From: Synergistaceae bacterium
GTDB lineage: Bacteria > Synergistota > Synergistia > Synergistales > Aminobacteriaceae
DNA: 56,640 bases
Assembly: GCA_017443985.1 (NCBI GenBank)
Contig: JAFSXR010000028.1
Coordinates: 1-56,640 of the forward strand
Direction of reading: 5' to 3'
Position numbers and translations under genes: made by a program. This document shows positions 6,929-16,694 of this stretch, one piece after another; within the stretch, counting starts at the first letter, position 1, and each line of letters starts with the position of its first letter. The notes under the pieces were generated by a model. The model saw nothing but the letters and a program-made list of their open reading frames with translations. It made no database searches and had not been told where the DNA came from.

Positions 6929-9412
6929 CACGACAATATTAACAAGTTTATTAGGAACGGAAATGACTTTTACAATTTCTTTGCCTGCAATTTTTTCAAT
7001 CATGAAGGGCTCGGACAAAATACTCTTCTCGAGTTCTTCTTTTGACATTCCGGCAGGACGCTCAAATTTTCCGCGAACTTTGCCGTTAATCTGTCCGACT
7101 ACCGTAACGCTGTCGAGCGTCATTGCTTTTTTATCGGCGGCAGGCCAAGCCTCAAGGCAGAGCATTTTTTCATTGCCTAACATTTCCCAGAGTTCCTCAG
7201 TAATATGAGGGCAGAAAGGCGACATGCAGTTTAATAACGTGTTGACGGCCTCGCGCTTTAATTCCCACGCCTCCGGGCTTGCGTCATTGAGCGAATAAAT
7301 CGCGTTCGTTAGCTCCATTAAACGGGCTATCGCGGTGTTAAATTGCTTCTCGTCAAAAATATCATGCGTAACGCTGTCAACAGTCGTGTGAATTTTTCGC
7401 TTGAAATCACGTAAAGCCGGAGTTTTTATTTCGTCCATTGAAATAATTTTATTTCCGTAGGCTTTCAGATTTTCGCAGTTCTCTTCAACATAACGCCAGA
7501 CTCTGTTCAAAAATCTGTGCGCACCCTCGACGTTTCTGTCAGACCACTCTAAATCATTATTAGGCGGAGCGGCGAACAAAATAAATAATCTCACCGTGTC
7601 CGCGCCGTACTTCTTTACGATTTCAGTCGGATCTACGGTGTTGCCGAGCGACTTTGACATTTTCGCGCCGTCCTTGATTACCATTCCTTGAGTTAATAAT
7701 CTCGTGAAAGGCTCGCGGTATTCAGTGAGGCCGATGTCAGTTAAGAACTTCGCAAAAAATCTCGCGTAAATTAAATGCAGGCAGGCATGTTCAATTCCGC
7801 CTATATATTGATCGACGGGCATCCAGTAATCTACGTCGGACTTCTCAAACGGTCTCTTATCATCGCCGGGCGAGCAGTATCTGTCAAAATACCACGACGA
7901 GCAGAAGAACGTATCCATAGTGTCGGCTTCGCGCACGGCCGGGCCTCCGCAGTGAGGACATGTCGTGTTCAAAAAGTCCGGGCGGTCTAATAACGGAGAG
8001 TGCCCGACCTCTTTAACCTCAACGTCTTCAGGGAGCCTCACGGGCAAATCTTCTTCAGGGACGGGGACGACTCCGCACTTGTCGCAATAAACGAACGGGA
8101 TAGGCGTTCCCCAGTATCTTTGACGAGAGATTAACCAGTCGCGCAACTTGAAATTAACTTCGCGCTTGCAGATGCCTTTTGCTTCTCCCCAGTCAATCAT
8201 TTTTTTGATTGCTTCGGAGGTTTTCATGCCGTCAAATTCGCCGGAGTTGCAGGCTATGCCGTCCTCAGTGAATGCCTCCGTCATTGTCGCGCCGTCAAGT
8301 TTTTCGCCGCTCTCTGGATTTATAACGGGGATAATCGGAATATTATATTTTCTGCAAAAATCAAAGTCTCTCGTGTCGTGAGCAGGGACTCCCATAATCG
8401 CTCCCGTGCCGTAGTCAATTAAAATGTAATTCGCTATCCAGATAGGAATTTTTTTGCCGTTCACGGGGTTAATTCCATAGAAGGGAGTTTTGAAACCTAA
8501 CTTTTCCGCTTTTGCATCGGAGCGTTCAATCGAACTTTGAGAGCTGACTTTTTTAATAAACTCGTCTAATTTTTCCGCGTCCTGCCTGCTCATTGCCGTA
8601 TGCATTTTTTTAACGAGTTCATGCTCAGGAGCAAGCGCGATGAAAGTTACGCCGTAAATCGTATCAAAGCGCGTTGTGAATGCCTCAAGCTCGTAATCAA
8701 GTTCGGGAAGTTTGAAAGAAAGTTTTGCGCCCTCGCTGCGTCCGATCCAGTTCGTCTGCATTATCCTGACTCTTTCGGGCCAGCCGCCTAAATCTTTTTC
8801 AATGTCGTCTAATAATTCCTGCGCGTAGTCCGTGATTTTTATAAACCACTGCTTGAGATTTTTTTTCGTTACGGGATTTTTGCAACGCCAGCAGCAGCCC
8901 TCTTCTACCTGCTCATTGGCCAAGACCGTTCCGCAGTGTTCGCACCAGTTGACGGGGGCTTCCTTCTGGAAAACTATTCCCTTCTTGTACATCTGAAGGA
9001 ATATCCATTGATTCCATTTATAATATTCGGGAAGGCAAGTTATAGCTTCGCGCTTCCAGTCGTAACTGTAGCCCATGCGCTTTAACTGCTCGGTCATGTA
9101 GGCGATATTCGAGAGCGTCCAGTCGTGGGGCTTCGTCTTATATTTAATTGCGGCGTTCTCCGCAGGCATTCCGAACGAGTCAAAGCCGATCGTGTATAAA
9201 ACATTTTTCCCGTTCTTTCTCAAAGAACGCGCAAGCACATCGCCGATTGAGTAATTTCTGATATGTCCCATGTGCAAAGCTCCGCTCGGGTACGGGAACA
9301 TTTCGAGGCAGAAAAATTTTTCTTTTGAAGGGTCGGTTTCAGCTTCAAAGCAATGAGACGCGCTCCAGCGTTCCTGCCATTTTTTTTCTATGCTGTTAAA
9401 ATCGTAAGGCAT
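6923..9412 (-). CDS. leuS: Leucyl-tRNA synthetase
   Basis: 829-aa class I synthetase charging tRNA-Leu. The HIGH motif reads HMGH, in [15 protein letters not shown] near residue 47. The KMSKS motif is [13 protein letters not shown] near 587. The CP1 editing domain includes [12 protein letters not shown] and a [18 protein letters not shown] segment. Zinc-ribbon cysteines occur in [23 protein letters not shown], which is usual in bacterial LeuRS. Length is normal. GGAGG lies upstream of the ATG, with a TATAAT about 45 bases before the gene. mazG follows after about 70 bases and may be co-transcribed. Confidence 0.97.
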   Translation of the reverse strand: MPYDFNSIEKKWQERWSASHCFEAETDPSKEKFFCLEMFPYPSGALHMGHIRNYSIGDVLARSLRKNGKNVLYTIGFDSFGMPAENAAIKYKTKPHDWTLSNIAYMTEQLKRMGYSYDWKREAITCLPEYYKWNQWIFLQMYKKGIVFQKEAPVNWCEHCGTVLANEQVEEGCCWRCKNPVTKKNLKQWFIKITDYAQELLDDIEKDLGGWPERVRIMQTNWIGRSEGAKLSFKLPELDYELEAFTTRFDTIYGVTFIALAPEHELVKKMHTAMSRQDAEKLDEFIKKVSSQSSIERSDAKAEKLGFKTPFYGINPVNGKKIPIWIANYILIDYGTGAIMGVPAHDTRDFDFCRKYNIPIIPVINPESGEKLDGATMTEAFTEDGIACNSGEFDGMKTSEAIKKMIDWGEAKGICKREVNFKLRDWLISRQRYWGTPIPFVYCDKCGVVPVPEEDLPVRLPEDVEVKEVGHSPLLDRPDFLNTTCPHCGGPAVREADTMDTFFCSSWYFDRYCSPGDDKRPFEKSDVDYWMPVDQYIGGIEHACLHLIYARFFAKFLTDIGLTEYREPFTRLLTQGMVIKDGAKMSKSLGNTVDPTEIVKKYGADTVRLFILFAAPPNNDLEWSDRNVEGAHRFLNRVWRYVEENCENLKAYGNKIISMDEIKTPALRDFKRKIHTTVDSVTHDIFDEKQFNTAIARLMELTNAIYSLNDASPEAWELKREAVNTLLNCMSPFCPHITEELWEMLGNEKMLCLEAWPAADKKAMTLDSVTVVGQINGKVRGKFERPAGMSKEELEKSILSEPFMIEKIAGKEIVKVISVPNKLVNIVVK

Positions 9413-9454
9413 TAAAAAATTCAGACCTCCGTCTATAAAAATATTTTTCTCGAA

Positions 9455-9460
9455 ATTATA
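9455..9460 (-). promoter_or_regulatory. leuS -10 promoter box
   Basis: TATAAT on the minus strand, with a poor -35 (TTTCTA) 17 bases upstream. The leader to the ATG is about 35 nt, too short for a T-box riboswitch. Confidence 0.5.
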
Positions 9461-9606
9461 CCTTGTTTTTTTCAGTTAGAAATTAGTGATAAAAATTTTC
9501 TCAAACTCTTATTATTTTTGTGTGCCTAATTGAAAAATAGCGCAAATTTGCTACATGTACTTTTCTATGAAGCAATTATAGACTCTTTCAAAAATTTTTT
9601 TGTTTG

Positions 9607-9615
9607 TGCTAAAAT
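9607..9615 (+). promoter_or_regulatory. Extended -10 promoter of the large surface-protein gene
   Basis: TGCTAAAAT, an extended -10 (TGn plus TAAAAT), lies 59 bases before the ATG at 9675. It resembles the promoters in repeat elements R2 and R3. The AAAGGAGG ribosome site is at about 9660-9667. The rest of the gap 9461-9600 is AT-rich with no visible gene. Confidence 0.5.
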
Positions 9616-9674
9616 TTTCGAGCTAAAAAAAATTTTTATTAAATTAAAAAATTTTTATTAAAGGAGGCTTTTTT

Positions 9675-12600
9675 ATGACACATAAAAATTTCTCGAAAAT
9701 CTTTTTATTTTTTCTGTGCGTGAGTTTTTTTTAATCTTGGGGGGGGGGGGTAAAGCCCTAGCGACAACTTGGTATGTCATACCTGAAAACGATTCAGTTA
9801 ATACTACTACACAAATCAAGTGTCAAAAAGATTCGTGGCCTGACCGAAACGCAACCACCTCAGCGAACAGTCTCAATGAGTTCTTAAACAGCACCGACGC
9901 AAGCAATATCCCCGTAAGCGGCGACACGGTTTACATCTTAGCGTGCGAATACCAATTAACGGCTAGAATTGATTTAACAAGCAAAACTCTTCACATTTAC
10001 GGCGGCTTTGAAAGCAATACTATATCAAGATCATCAGACCGCAGCTTGAGCAGTACCGCGAGCAAGACAACGCTTAACGCTAAACAAAGTAGCAGCGTTT
10101 TCAAGATAGAAACAAACTCGACGATCGACGGCTTCACGATAACGGGCGGCTACAACAACAGTGACAACGGCGGAGGCTTGCTCATCTCTGGCGGCAGTTC
10201 GACAATCACTAACTGCACCATTTCAGGCAATAAGGCTGGCAAAGGCGGCGGCGGCCTGTACATTGGTGCTAGCGGCAGTCCGATAATTACTAACTGCACC
10301 ATTACAGGCAATAAGGCTACCAGCAACAACAACAACGGCGGCGGCCTGTACATTGATGGCGGTACTCCAACAATCACCAACTGCACCATTGTGAATAATA
10401 CAGCCCCAAATGGAAACGAAATTTATCGTTCTAGCGGCACAGTAAATCTTCGCAATACACTGGTATGGAATACAGAGAATGAAACCAGCGGTACCGACAT
10501 AACCTACAGTTATTGTGCGTATCCCAGTGCTACAGGCGATAATAATATTACTTTCGATACGTGGGATAATCCCGTCTTGTCCGATGTAACAGTCAACGGC
10601 GTTACGCACAAAGTATATAAAATTTCTGATAATTACAGTGCGTTACAGAAAATTCAAGGCAAAGGCAGTCATGATATAGCACCGTCGTTTGACCAAATCG
10701 GCAACGCTTTTGCAAATCCCCCGTCAATCGGTGCGACTGAGTATGCTCTTCCCGTTTTGAGCGTTGACATCAGCGGCGAAAGTGCCATTAGCACGAAATA
10801 CGGCACAGCAGCAACGGAAACATTTGCTTCGATTGCGAGTCTTGATAACGAGGCTTTAGCATCATCAGACTACGCGCTTTCTTGGGACGTTACGGTAAGT
10901 GATACTAATATTTCAATCGACCAAAGCGGAAATTTAACCGTCGGAAGCACGACCCCCATAGGAACTTATAAAGCAACCGTTAAAGCTCAAGCGACACACC
11001 CCGAACTGGGCATTAAATCAAACGTCGCCTCAAAAGACGTTACGATAACCGTTGAAAGCGGCGACATTATTTTAACGTTGACATCAAAAGATTTACCCGG
11101 CGGTACGGTCGGCACGGCATACACGGAAGCGCAATATTTCACGGCAACTGTTGAACCTTCATCAGCGGCTCTTACGTGGGAAGTCAGCGGATTGCCCGCA
11201 GGTTTGAGTTTTGATAAAGGCAAAATTTCAGGAATGCCGACAGAGGACGGAGATTTTACAATTAAAGTTACGGTAACGGCGACGCTCGCAAATTACAACG
11301 CCGCAAGCAAAGATATAACGGCCTCAATTACGATTGAAAAGGCTGACAGCGGCGGCGGAGATGACGATGACGACGGCGGCTCAGGCGGCGGCGAAACTCT
11401 GAATATGACGTTGACGCTCTCGGAAAAATCAAAACTTCTTTCAGGCAAGGTCGACACAAATTATTCTGCAACGCTTTCGGAATACTACACGCTCACGGGC
11501 GCGCCCGACGGAGCTTCAATAGCGTGGACAACGAGCGGAACTTTGCCCGGCGGTTTGACATGCACGGACGGCGTTATCTCAGGAACACCGACAACGGCAG
11601 GGAGTTTTGATTTTAATGTCGTTGCGACTGTAACGGCTTCGGGCTACAACACCGCAAGCAAAGATATAGCGGCCTCAATTACGATTGAAAGCAATGCGGG
11701 CGATGACACTGGCGGCGGCGATGACAATCCCGAAGATGACGGCGAAACGTATACGATAGATAACATTAGCGACATTAACAACATTCCTACGGAACAAAAG
11801 GCTACAATAACAAATTTTGTTTTGAAAGATGTCAGTAATTTATCAGCATTATCGAACGTTGACTTTAGTGCTTTTACCAATCTAACTGTTATTAAAATTT
11901 CTTCAGATGTTGAAGTCGGCAACGGCGGCGAACTTGATTTAAGCGACCTTGTGCTTCCTGCTAGTGTTACGTTTTCACTTTCAGGAAATACTTCATTAAA
12001 AAGTTTGAAGTTGAAAGACAGCAAAGTCGCTAACATTGACGCAAGCGGCTGCTCAGAATTAAAGAGCGTTGACGTTTCGGGCAATACTTTCATAGTTACT
12101 CTTGATGTCAGCAGCACGAACATAAAACTTCTTGACGCGAGCCGCTGTTCAAAATTAACGTCCATTAACTGCTCAAACTGTCTGCTCAGTGAATTGAACG
12201 TTGAAGCCTGCAACGCTTTGGAGAGAATTAACTGCAGCAATAACTCGCTTTTAGTTCTCGATATTCCTTCAGGACTTACGAAGTTAGCGAGCGTTGACTG
12301 CATAAACCAAGAGATGATTAACTGGCGTTCAGCCGTCAGCTTGAACTTTGATGAGTTTGTGCGAAGTCCCGATGTAGCTTCGAGTTCTGATAATACGACA
12401 TCGGCTTCGAGCGTGGCCTACCTGCCTGCAGGCATGGTCAGAGTGTCAGCTACAAAGCTATCGAACGTTGCGAACTTGAAGGCATACGATGCGAGCAATA
12501 ATGAAATTGCAGTTACATCTGACGATAACGGGAACATAACTTTTGCGAGTGCGCCCGATACAATGACATATGATTACAACATCGGCTTTAAGAATACGTC

Positions 12601-12769
12601 AATGGACGTTACGGTTTACGCGGCTGACAATGAATTAAACGACACCATAGGCAGTTCATCAAGCTGCGGCTGTAACGTAATGAAGAATGAGGGATTAAAC
12701 CTCAGGAACATTTTAATTCTTCTCTTGTTTGAGCTTGCTCTCTTAAAGTTAAAAATTACACGGAGATAA
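9675..12769 (+). CDS. Large secreted beta-helix/Ig/LRR protein with Synerg-CTERM-like tail, signal peptide out of frame
   Basis: The open frame from GTG 9716 gives 1017 aa. A right-handed beta-helix comes first (repeats of ITNCTI-GNKA-GGGLYI, residues about 135-235), with an anchor-Q-like GSHDIAPSFDQIGN and SIGATEY. Two putative Ig domains (about 450-545 and 565-660) end in Gly/Asp-rich linkers. LRR-like turns (LDVSSTNIKLLDASRCSKL) fill about 690-870. The end, SSSSCGCN plus a hydrophobic stretch and KITRR, resembles Synerg-CTERM. The best start is ATG 9675 after AAGGAGG and encodes MTHKNFSKIFLFFLCVSFF, but it meets TAA at 9732. One more T in the T8 tract would join it to LILGGGGKALA and give a full signal peptide. 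As read, the gene is OFF. Confidence 0.8.
9725..9750 (+). repeat. Homopolymer tracts T8 and G12 in the signal-peptide region
   Basis: Eight T (9725-9732) and twelve G (9739-9750) lie six bases apart. Both are within the stretch encoding the signal peptide of the large surface protein. With T9/G12 or T7/G11 the ATG at 9675 reads through into the main frame; with T8 it stops. A G12 run is exceptional in this AT-rich sequence and is expected to slip during replication. Confidence 0.85.
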
Positions 12770-12771
12770 AA

Positions 12772-12803
12772 ACCTCCTAACTCCTACCTGCTTCCTAACT
12801 TCT
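12772..12803 (-). repeat. Heptamer repeat, copy 6
   Basis: CCTCCTA, ACTCCTA, then degenerate units, just after the stop of the large surface protein and before cobJ. Confidence 0.7.
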
Positions 12804-12817
12804 CAAGCCCTTTCTGA

Positions 12818-12823
12818 TAAAAT
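12818..12823 (+). promoter_or_regulatory. -10 box of cobJ, probable leaderless message
   Basis: TAAAAT ends eight bases before the ATG at 12832 and no Shine-Dalgarno lies between. Transcription would start at or near the ATG, as for the HTH gene at 988. Confidence 0.4.
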
Positions 12824-12831
12824 TATCAATC

Positions 12832-13566
12832 ATGATTTACATTATAGGCATCGGGCCCGGCGATAAAGACGGCCTGACGATAGAAGCACTTGACGCGCTA
12901 AAGGAATGTGAAATTATTTCGGGCTATGAAAAATACGTGGAGCTTGTAAAAAAATTTCTGCCTGAAAAATTTTTTCTCGCTTACCCCATGAGAAGCGAAA
13001 TTGAACGCTGCCGACATGCTCTCAAAATTTCACAAAAGGACGGGAAAAAAATTGCTTTAATTTCAAGCGGCGATGCAGGAGTTTACGGCATGGCAGGATT
13101 GATGCTCGAGGCTGCCAAAGGTACGGGCGAAGATATAAAAATTATTCCGGGAGTAACTGCGGCTAATTCGGCTGCGTCAATTTTAGGTGCGCCGCTGATG
13201 AATGACTACGTTACCATAAGCCTAAGCGATTTATTAACGAGCTGGGAGCTTATCGAAAAAAGATTAACCGCTGCCTGCGAGGGAGATTTTGTAATTTGTT
13301 TATATAATCCGGCGAGCCGTCATAGGACGGAAAATTTCAAGAGAGCCTGTGAAATTTTATTGAGATATAAATCTCCTGAGACACCCTGCGGCTATGTGAG
13401 AAATATCAAACGCGAGGGCCAAGAGGCTGAAATAATGACGCTCGAAGAAATTAAGGACTGCGGAAAAATTGACATGCTCTGCACGGTGATAATAGGAAAT
13501 TCGCAGACTTATATTCTTGACGGAAAACTCATTACATCCAGAGGATACAAAGAAAACATCGTATAG
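12832..13566 (+). CDS. cobJ: Precorrin-3B/cobalt-factor III C17-methyltransferase
   Basis: 244 aa of the tetrapyrrole (corrin/porphyrin) methyltransferase family. The N-terminal IIGIGPGDKDGLTIEALDAL is the SAM-binding signature. SSGDAGVYGMAGLMLE near residue 80, PGVTAANSAASILGAPL near 105 and CLYNPASRHR near 155 are typical of CbiH/CobJ. The enzyme methylates C17 with ring contraction in cobalamin synthesis. As the organism is probably anaerobic, the early-cobalt (CbiH) version is likelier. No other cob/cbi genes are adjacent. The nearby Ni/Co importer could supply the metal. Confidence 0.88.
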   Translation: MIYIIGIGPGDKDGLTIEALDALKECEIISGYEKYVELVKKFLPEKFFLAYPMRSEIERCRHALKISQKDGKKIALISSGDAGVYGMAGLMLEAAKGTGEDIKIIPGVTAANSAASILGAPLMNDYVTISLSDLLTSWELIEKRLTAACEGDFVICLYNPASRHRTENFKRACEILLRYKSPETPCGYVRNIKREGQEAEIMTLEEIKDCGKIDMLCTVIIGNSQTYILDGKLITSRGYKENIV

Positions 13567-13610
13567 TGATATTATTATCGCAAATTATTCAAAAGGAGAA
13601 AAAAAATTTT

Positions 13611-14162
13611 ATGATGCGTAAATTTTTAGAAGTCCTCGCTGTCGGAGCGGCTATGCTCCCGTTTGTGAGCGTTCCTGCTTTTGCTGATGAGGCTGTCAAA
13701 CGTCCCGTCGCAAATTTTGAGACAAACATGGGAAATTTTAAGATTGAACTTTATTCAGACCTTGCGCCAAACACCGTAAAAAATTTCGTCGATTTAGCAA
13801 ATAAAAATTTTTATGACGGAGTAATTTTTCACCGCGTCATTGATAATTTTATGATACAGGGCGGAGATCCGACCGGCACGGGAATGGGCGGACCGGGCTA
13901 TCAGATTCCTGACGAGTTCGGCAAAGGTTTGAAGCATGACTCAAAAGGTATTCTGTCAATGGCCAACGCAGGCCCGGACACCGGCGGCTCGCAGTTCTTC
14001 ATAACTTTAGTCCCGACCCCGTGGCTTGACGGACATCACGCAATTTTCGGCCATGTCGTTGAGGGAATGGAAGTCGTAGAAAAAATCGGACACACAAAAA
14101 CCGACAGGCGCGACAGACCCGTTGAGGACGTTGTTATAAAATCAATTAAGATTAAGGAGTAA
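13611..14162 (+). CDS. Secreted peptidyl-prolyl cis-trans isomerase (cyclophilin)
   Basis: The likely start is ATG 13611, after AAGGAGA; an earlier in-frame start at 13566 would overlap cobJ. This gives 183 aa with a signal peptide (MMRKFLEVLAVGAAMLPFVSVPAFA). The cyclophilin domain follows: VANFETNMGNFKIELYSDLAPNTVKNF, FHRVIDNFMIQGGDPTGTGMGGPGY, SMANAGPDTGGSQFFITL and LDGHHAIFGHVVEG. The catalytic Arg sits in FHRV. It catalyses proline isomerisation of exported proteins, probably in the periplasm. Confidence 0.93.
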   Translation: MMRKFLEVLAVGAAMLPFVSVPAFADEAVKRPVANFETNMGNFKIELYSDLAPNTVKNFVDLANKNFYDGVIFHRVIDNFMIQGGDPTGTGMGGPGYQIPDEFGKGLKHDSKGILSMANAGPDTGGSQFFITLVPTPWLDGHHAIFGHVVEGMEVVEKIGHTKTDRRDRPVEDVVIKSIKIKE

Positions 14163-14168
14163 TTTTGC

Positions 14169-15131
14169 ATGAACAGAAAAGTTTATGTAACACGCAGGCT
14201 TCCGACAAGCGTCATGAAACTTCTTGGCAACATCTGCGAATATGATGTAAACCCCGAAGAAAGATTAGCGACACGCGAAGAATTAATCAACGCCGCGAAA
14301 AATTATGCCGCAATGATTACAATGTTGAATGACAACATTGACGCGGAAGTTATCAACGCGGCCGGGCCGGATTTGAAATTAATTGCTAATTACGGCGTGG
14401 GCTTCAATAATATTGATGCTAAAGCGGCGAACGCGAAGGGCATTTATGTTTCAAACACGCCCGACGTTTTGACGGACGCGACTGCGGATTTAGCGTGGAC
14501 TTTGATTTTTGCGGCGGCACGTCGTGTAATTGAGTGCGACAATTTAGTCAGAACAGGGACTTTTGAATGGGCTCCAAAATTTATGCTCGGCTATGACGTT
14601 ACGGGCAAGACGCTCGGAATAATCGGCGCAGGGCGTATCGGTGAAAATCTCGGCAAAAAAGCCGCGCTCGGTTTCAACATGAAAGTTTTATATTACGGCC
14701 GTCATAGTTCGTCTGCTCTTGAGGCTGTCGGAGGAAGCCGCGTAGCTCTTGAGGAATTATTAGAGCGTTCTGACTTTGTTTCGATTCACGTGCCTTTAAC
14801 GCCGGAGACAAGACACTTAATCGGAGCTGATGAGCTTTCAAAGATGAAGCCGGACGGAATTTTAATCAACACTTCTCGCGGCCCTGTTGTTGATGAAAAA
14901 GCACTCGCTGACGCTTTGAGCCGTCATGTTATCGCCGGAGCAGGGCTTGATGTTTACGAGAGAGAGCCCGAAGTTGAGCCGGCACTCAAGAAACTTCAGA
15001 ACGTTGTATTAATGCCGCACGTAGGCACGGGAACTTTTGACACGCGCAAAAATATGGGCATTCTCGTTATTAAAAATATCGAGGCCGTTTTTGCAGGCCA
15101 TGAGCCTGTCAACATGGTAAGAGTGAAATAA
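14169..15131 (+). CDS. D-isomer-specific 2-hydroxyacid dehydrogenase
   Basis: 320-aa NAD(P)-dependent dehydrogenase of the glyoxylate/hydroxypyruvate reductase type. The dinucleotide motif GAGRIG is near residue 159 (TLGIIGAGRIGENLG). The catalytic Arg is in INTSRGPVVDE near 240, with the Glu in the following segment and the His in MPHVGTGT near 288. The substrate loop reads ANYGVGFNNID. It begins seven bases after the cyclophilin gene and is four bases before nnrD. The substrate is not defined; GyaR-like reductase is the closest guess, and 3-phosphoglycerate dehydrogenase is less likely because no ACT domain is present. Confidence 0.88.
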   Translation: MNRKVYVTRRLPTSVMKLLGNICEYDVNPEERLATREELINAAKNYAAMITMLNDNIDAEVINAAGPDLKLIANYGVGFNNIDAKAANAKGIYVSNTPDVLTDATADLAWTLIFAAARRVIECDNLVRTGTFEWAPKFMLGYDVTGKTLGIIGAGRIGENLGKKAALGFNMKVLYYGRHSSSALEAVGGSRVALEELLERSDFVSIHVPLTPETRHLIGADELSKMKPDGILINTSRGPVVDEKALADALSRHVIAGAGLDVYEREPEVEPALKKLQNVVLMPHVGTGTFDTRKNMGILVIKNIEAVFAGHEPVNMVRVK

Positions 15132-15135
15132 ATAA

Positions 15136-15975
15136 ATGAACGTAAAAGATTTACTGCCCCCTCGTCCTGACGATATGCACAAGGGACATCGGGGCAGGCT
15201 TTTAATTGCGGGGGGCTCTGCACGTTATCCCGGCGCGCCGGCTTTAAGTGCTTTAGGAGCGTTGAGGAGCGGCGCAGGTGTTGTAACTCTGCTGTCGCTT
15301 CAAAAAGTCTGCGAAGTTTGCGCGGCTCGTTTGCCTGAAATAATTTACTGCTATGAAGATGACGTGTTCCGCTGGCAGGAGGTTGCAATGACGCAAAAAA
15401 ATATTAATGCCGTTGTAATCGGGCCGGGACTTGACAGAAGCGTAGCCGCAGAATTATTTACTTCAAGAATGTGGCGCGAATGGCCTAAAAAAATTCTCGT
15501 TGACGGCGACGGATTGAACGCTCTTGCTGTAGTTCAAAAAGACTTGCAGGCTCGTAAAGATTCCGTGATAACTCCTCACGAGGGAGAAGCCGCCCGGCTT
15601 TTAGGGACAACTCCGGCTGAAATTCATGCGGACAGATTTTACGCGGTCAGTGAACTTTCTGCGAAGTGGGGCTGTGTAGTTCTGAAAGGTCATCACACTT
15701 TAGTAGCGAGCGGCGAAAAATTCCTTGAGATTAAAAACGGAAGTCCTGCTCTTTCAGTTCCGGGATCCGGCGATGTTTTATCGGGCTGTATAGGCGCATT
15801 TTTAGGAATGGGGCTTGAGCCTTTTGAGGCTGCTGTGCTCGGCGCGACAATTCACGGAATGGCCGGAGATGTTTTGGCGCGTGAAGGTGTTGACGGCGTA
15901 TTAGCTTCGGAAATTGCTAACATGCTTAGAAAAGTTATTCACGCTTTGAGGCAGTCTAAAAATGACGGAAAGTAA
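15136..15975 (+). CDS. nnrD: ADP/ATP-dependent (S)-NAD(P)H-hydrate dehydratase
   Basis: 279 aa of the ribokinase-like fold that repairs hydrated NADH/NADPH. Family motifs are HKGHRGRLLIAGGSARYPGAPALSA, VVIGPGLDR, LVDGDGLNAL, VITPHEGEAARLLG, VVLKGHHTLVA and SVPGSGDVLSGCIGAFLG, the last with the catalytic Asp. Many bacteria fuse this to the NnrE epimerase; here only the dehydratase half is present. Its end overlaps the next gene by 14 bases. Confidence 0.92.
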   Translation: MNVKDLLPPRPDDMHKGHRGRLLIAGGSARYPGAPALSALGALRSGAGVVTLLSLQKVCEVCAARLPEIIYCYEDDVFRWQEVAMTQKNINAVVIGPGLDRSVAAELFTSRMWREWPKKILVDGDGLNALAVVQKDLQARKDSVITPHEGEAARLLGTTPAEIHADRFYAVSELSAKWGCVVLKGHHTLVASGEKFLEIKNGSPALSVPGSGDVLSGCIGAFLGMGLEPFEAAVLGATIHGMAGDVLAREGVDGVLASEIANMLRKVIHALRQSKNDGK

Positions 15976-16231
15976 ACGCAAAAAAATTGACTGGGACGCG
16001 GAAATTGAAAAGACCGAAAGAATAAAGCGCAGGGGATTTTTAATGAGCGGTGTTAGTTTTGCCTTCGCCTGTGCTTTAATTTTAGGAATGAGCCGCGCAA
16101 CGGGTGCAGAGATTGAAATTCCGAGAGCCGTTTTAGTTACTGTATGCTTCATAATTTCGTGCGTGGTATTCGGCATTGTCATTAAGAGACGAAATAAGAA
16201 GCGCAATAAAAATAATTTTGAAGATGAATAA
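15962..16231 (+). CDS. Small two-helix membrane protein of unknown function
   Basis: 89 aa. A charged N-terminus (KRKKIDWDAEIEKTERIKRR) precedes two hydrophobic helices (about 28-44 and 55-72). A basic end follows (KRRNKKRNKNN). It overlaps nnrD by 14 bases and tsaE by 8, so it is translated as part of the chain nnrD-orf-tsaE-tsaB. I do not recognise a family. Confidence 0.7.
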   Translation: MTESKRKKIDWDAEIEKTERIKRRGFLMSGVSFAFACALILGMSRATGAEIEIPRAVLVTVCFIISCVVFGIVIKRRNKKRNKNNFEDE

Positions 16232-16694
16232 TAAAATTTTTATTTCCCATTCAGAACAGGACACTCTCAAATTAGGCCAAGAGCTTGGGAAAAATATTTT
16301 GCCCGGCGTTACTGTGCTTTTATACGGCGATTTAGGCACGGGGAAAACCGTATTAGTTCGCGGAGTCGGCGAGGCTATGAAAATTTCAGGCGTTCGCAGT
16401 CCGTCATTCACGCTGATAAATGAATACACCTCACCGGCGGGAATTTTTTTAATTCATTCGGATTTATACAGGCTTGACGAAAACGGAGTCTATGCGCTTG
16501 GCCTCGAAGAGTTTGCAGGAGCTTCGGACTCCGTTTTGTTTATTGAATGGCCGGAACGCTGGACAAATCCCCCCGTCAATGACGTTATAAAAATATTTTT
16601 GAAAGCCTTGAACGAAAATGAACGCGAGATAAAAATTTCAGCGTCGGGCTTGAAAGCCGAAGAAATTGTGAGGGGAATTAGCAATGAAGGATAA
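16224..16694 (+). CDS. tsaE: tRNA threonylcarbamoyladenosine biosynthesis ATPase
   Basis: ATG 16224 gives 156 aa; upstream in-frame starts lie inside the preceding gene. P-loop GDLGTGKTVLVRGV is near residue 33. SPSFTLINEY follows, then HSDLYRLD and a Walker-B-like LFIEWPERW. TsaE is the ATPase that works with TsaB and TsaD to place the t6A modification at A37 of ANN-decoding tRNAs. It overlaps tsaB by 11 bases. tsaD is not in the window. Confidence 0.92.
   Translation: MNNKIFISHSEQDTLKLGQELGKNILPGVTVLLYGDLGTGKTVLVRGVGEAMKISGVRSPSFTLINEYTSPAGIFLIHSDLYRLDENGVYALGLEEFAGASDSVLFIEWPERWTNPPVNDVIKIFLKALNENEREIKISASGLKAEEIVRGISNEG

Noticed and set aside
10150..12303. Long minus-strand ORFs inside the large surface protein
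   Set aside because: Antisense shadows of a low-complexity Gly/Asn/Ser/Thr-rich coding sequence; no ribosome sites or motifs.
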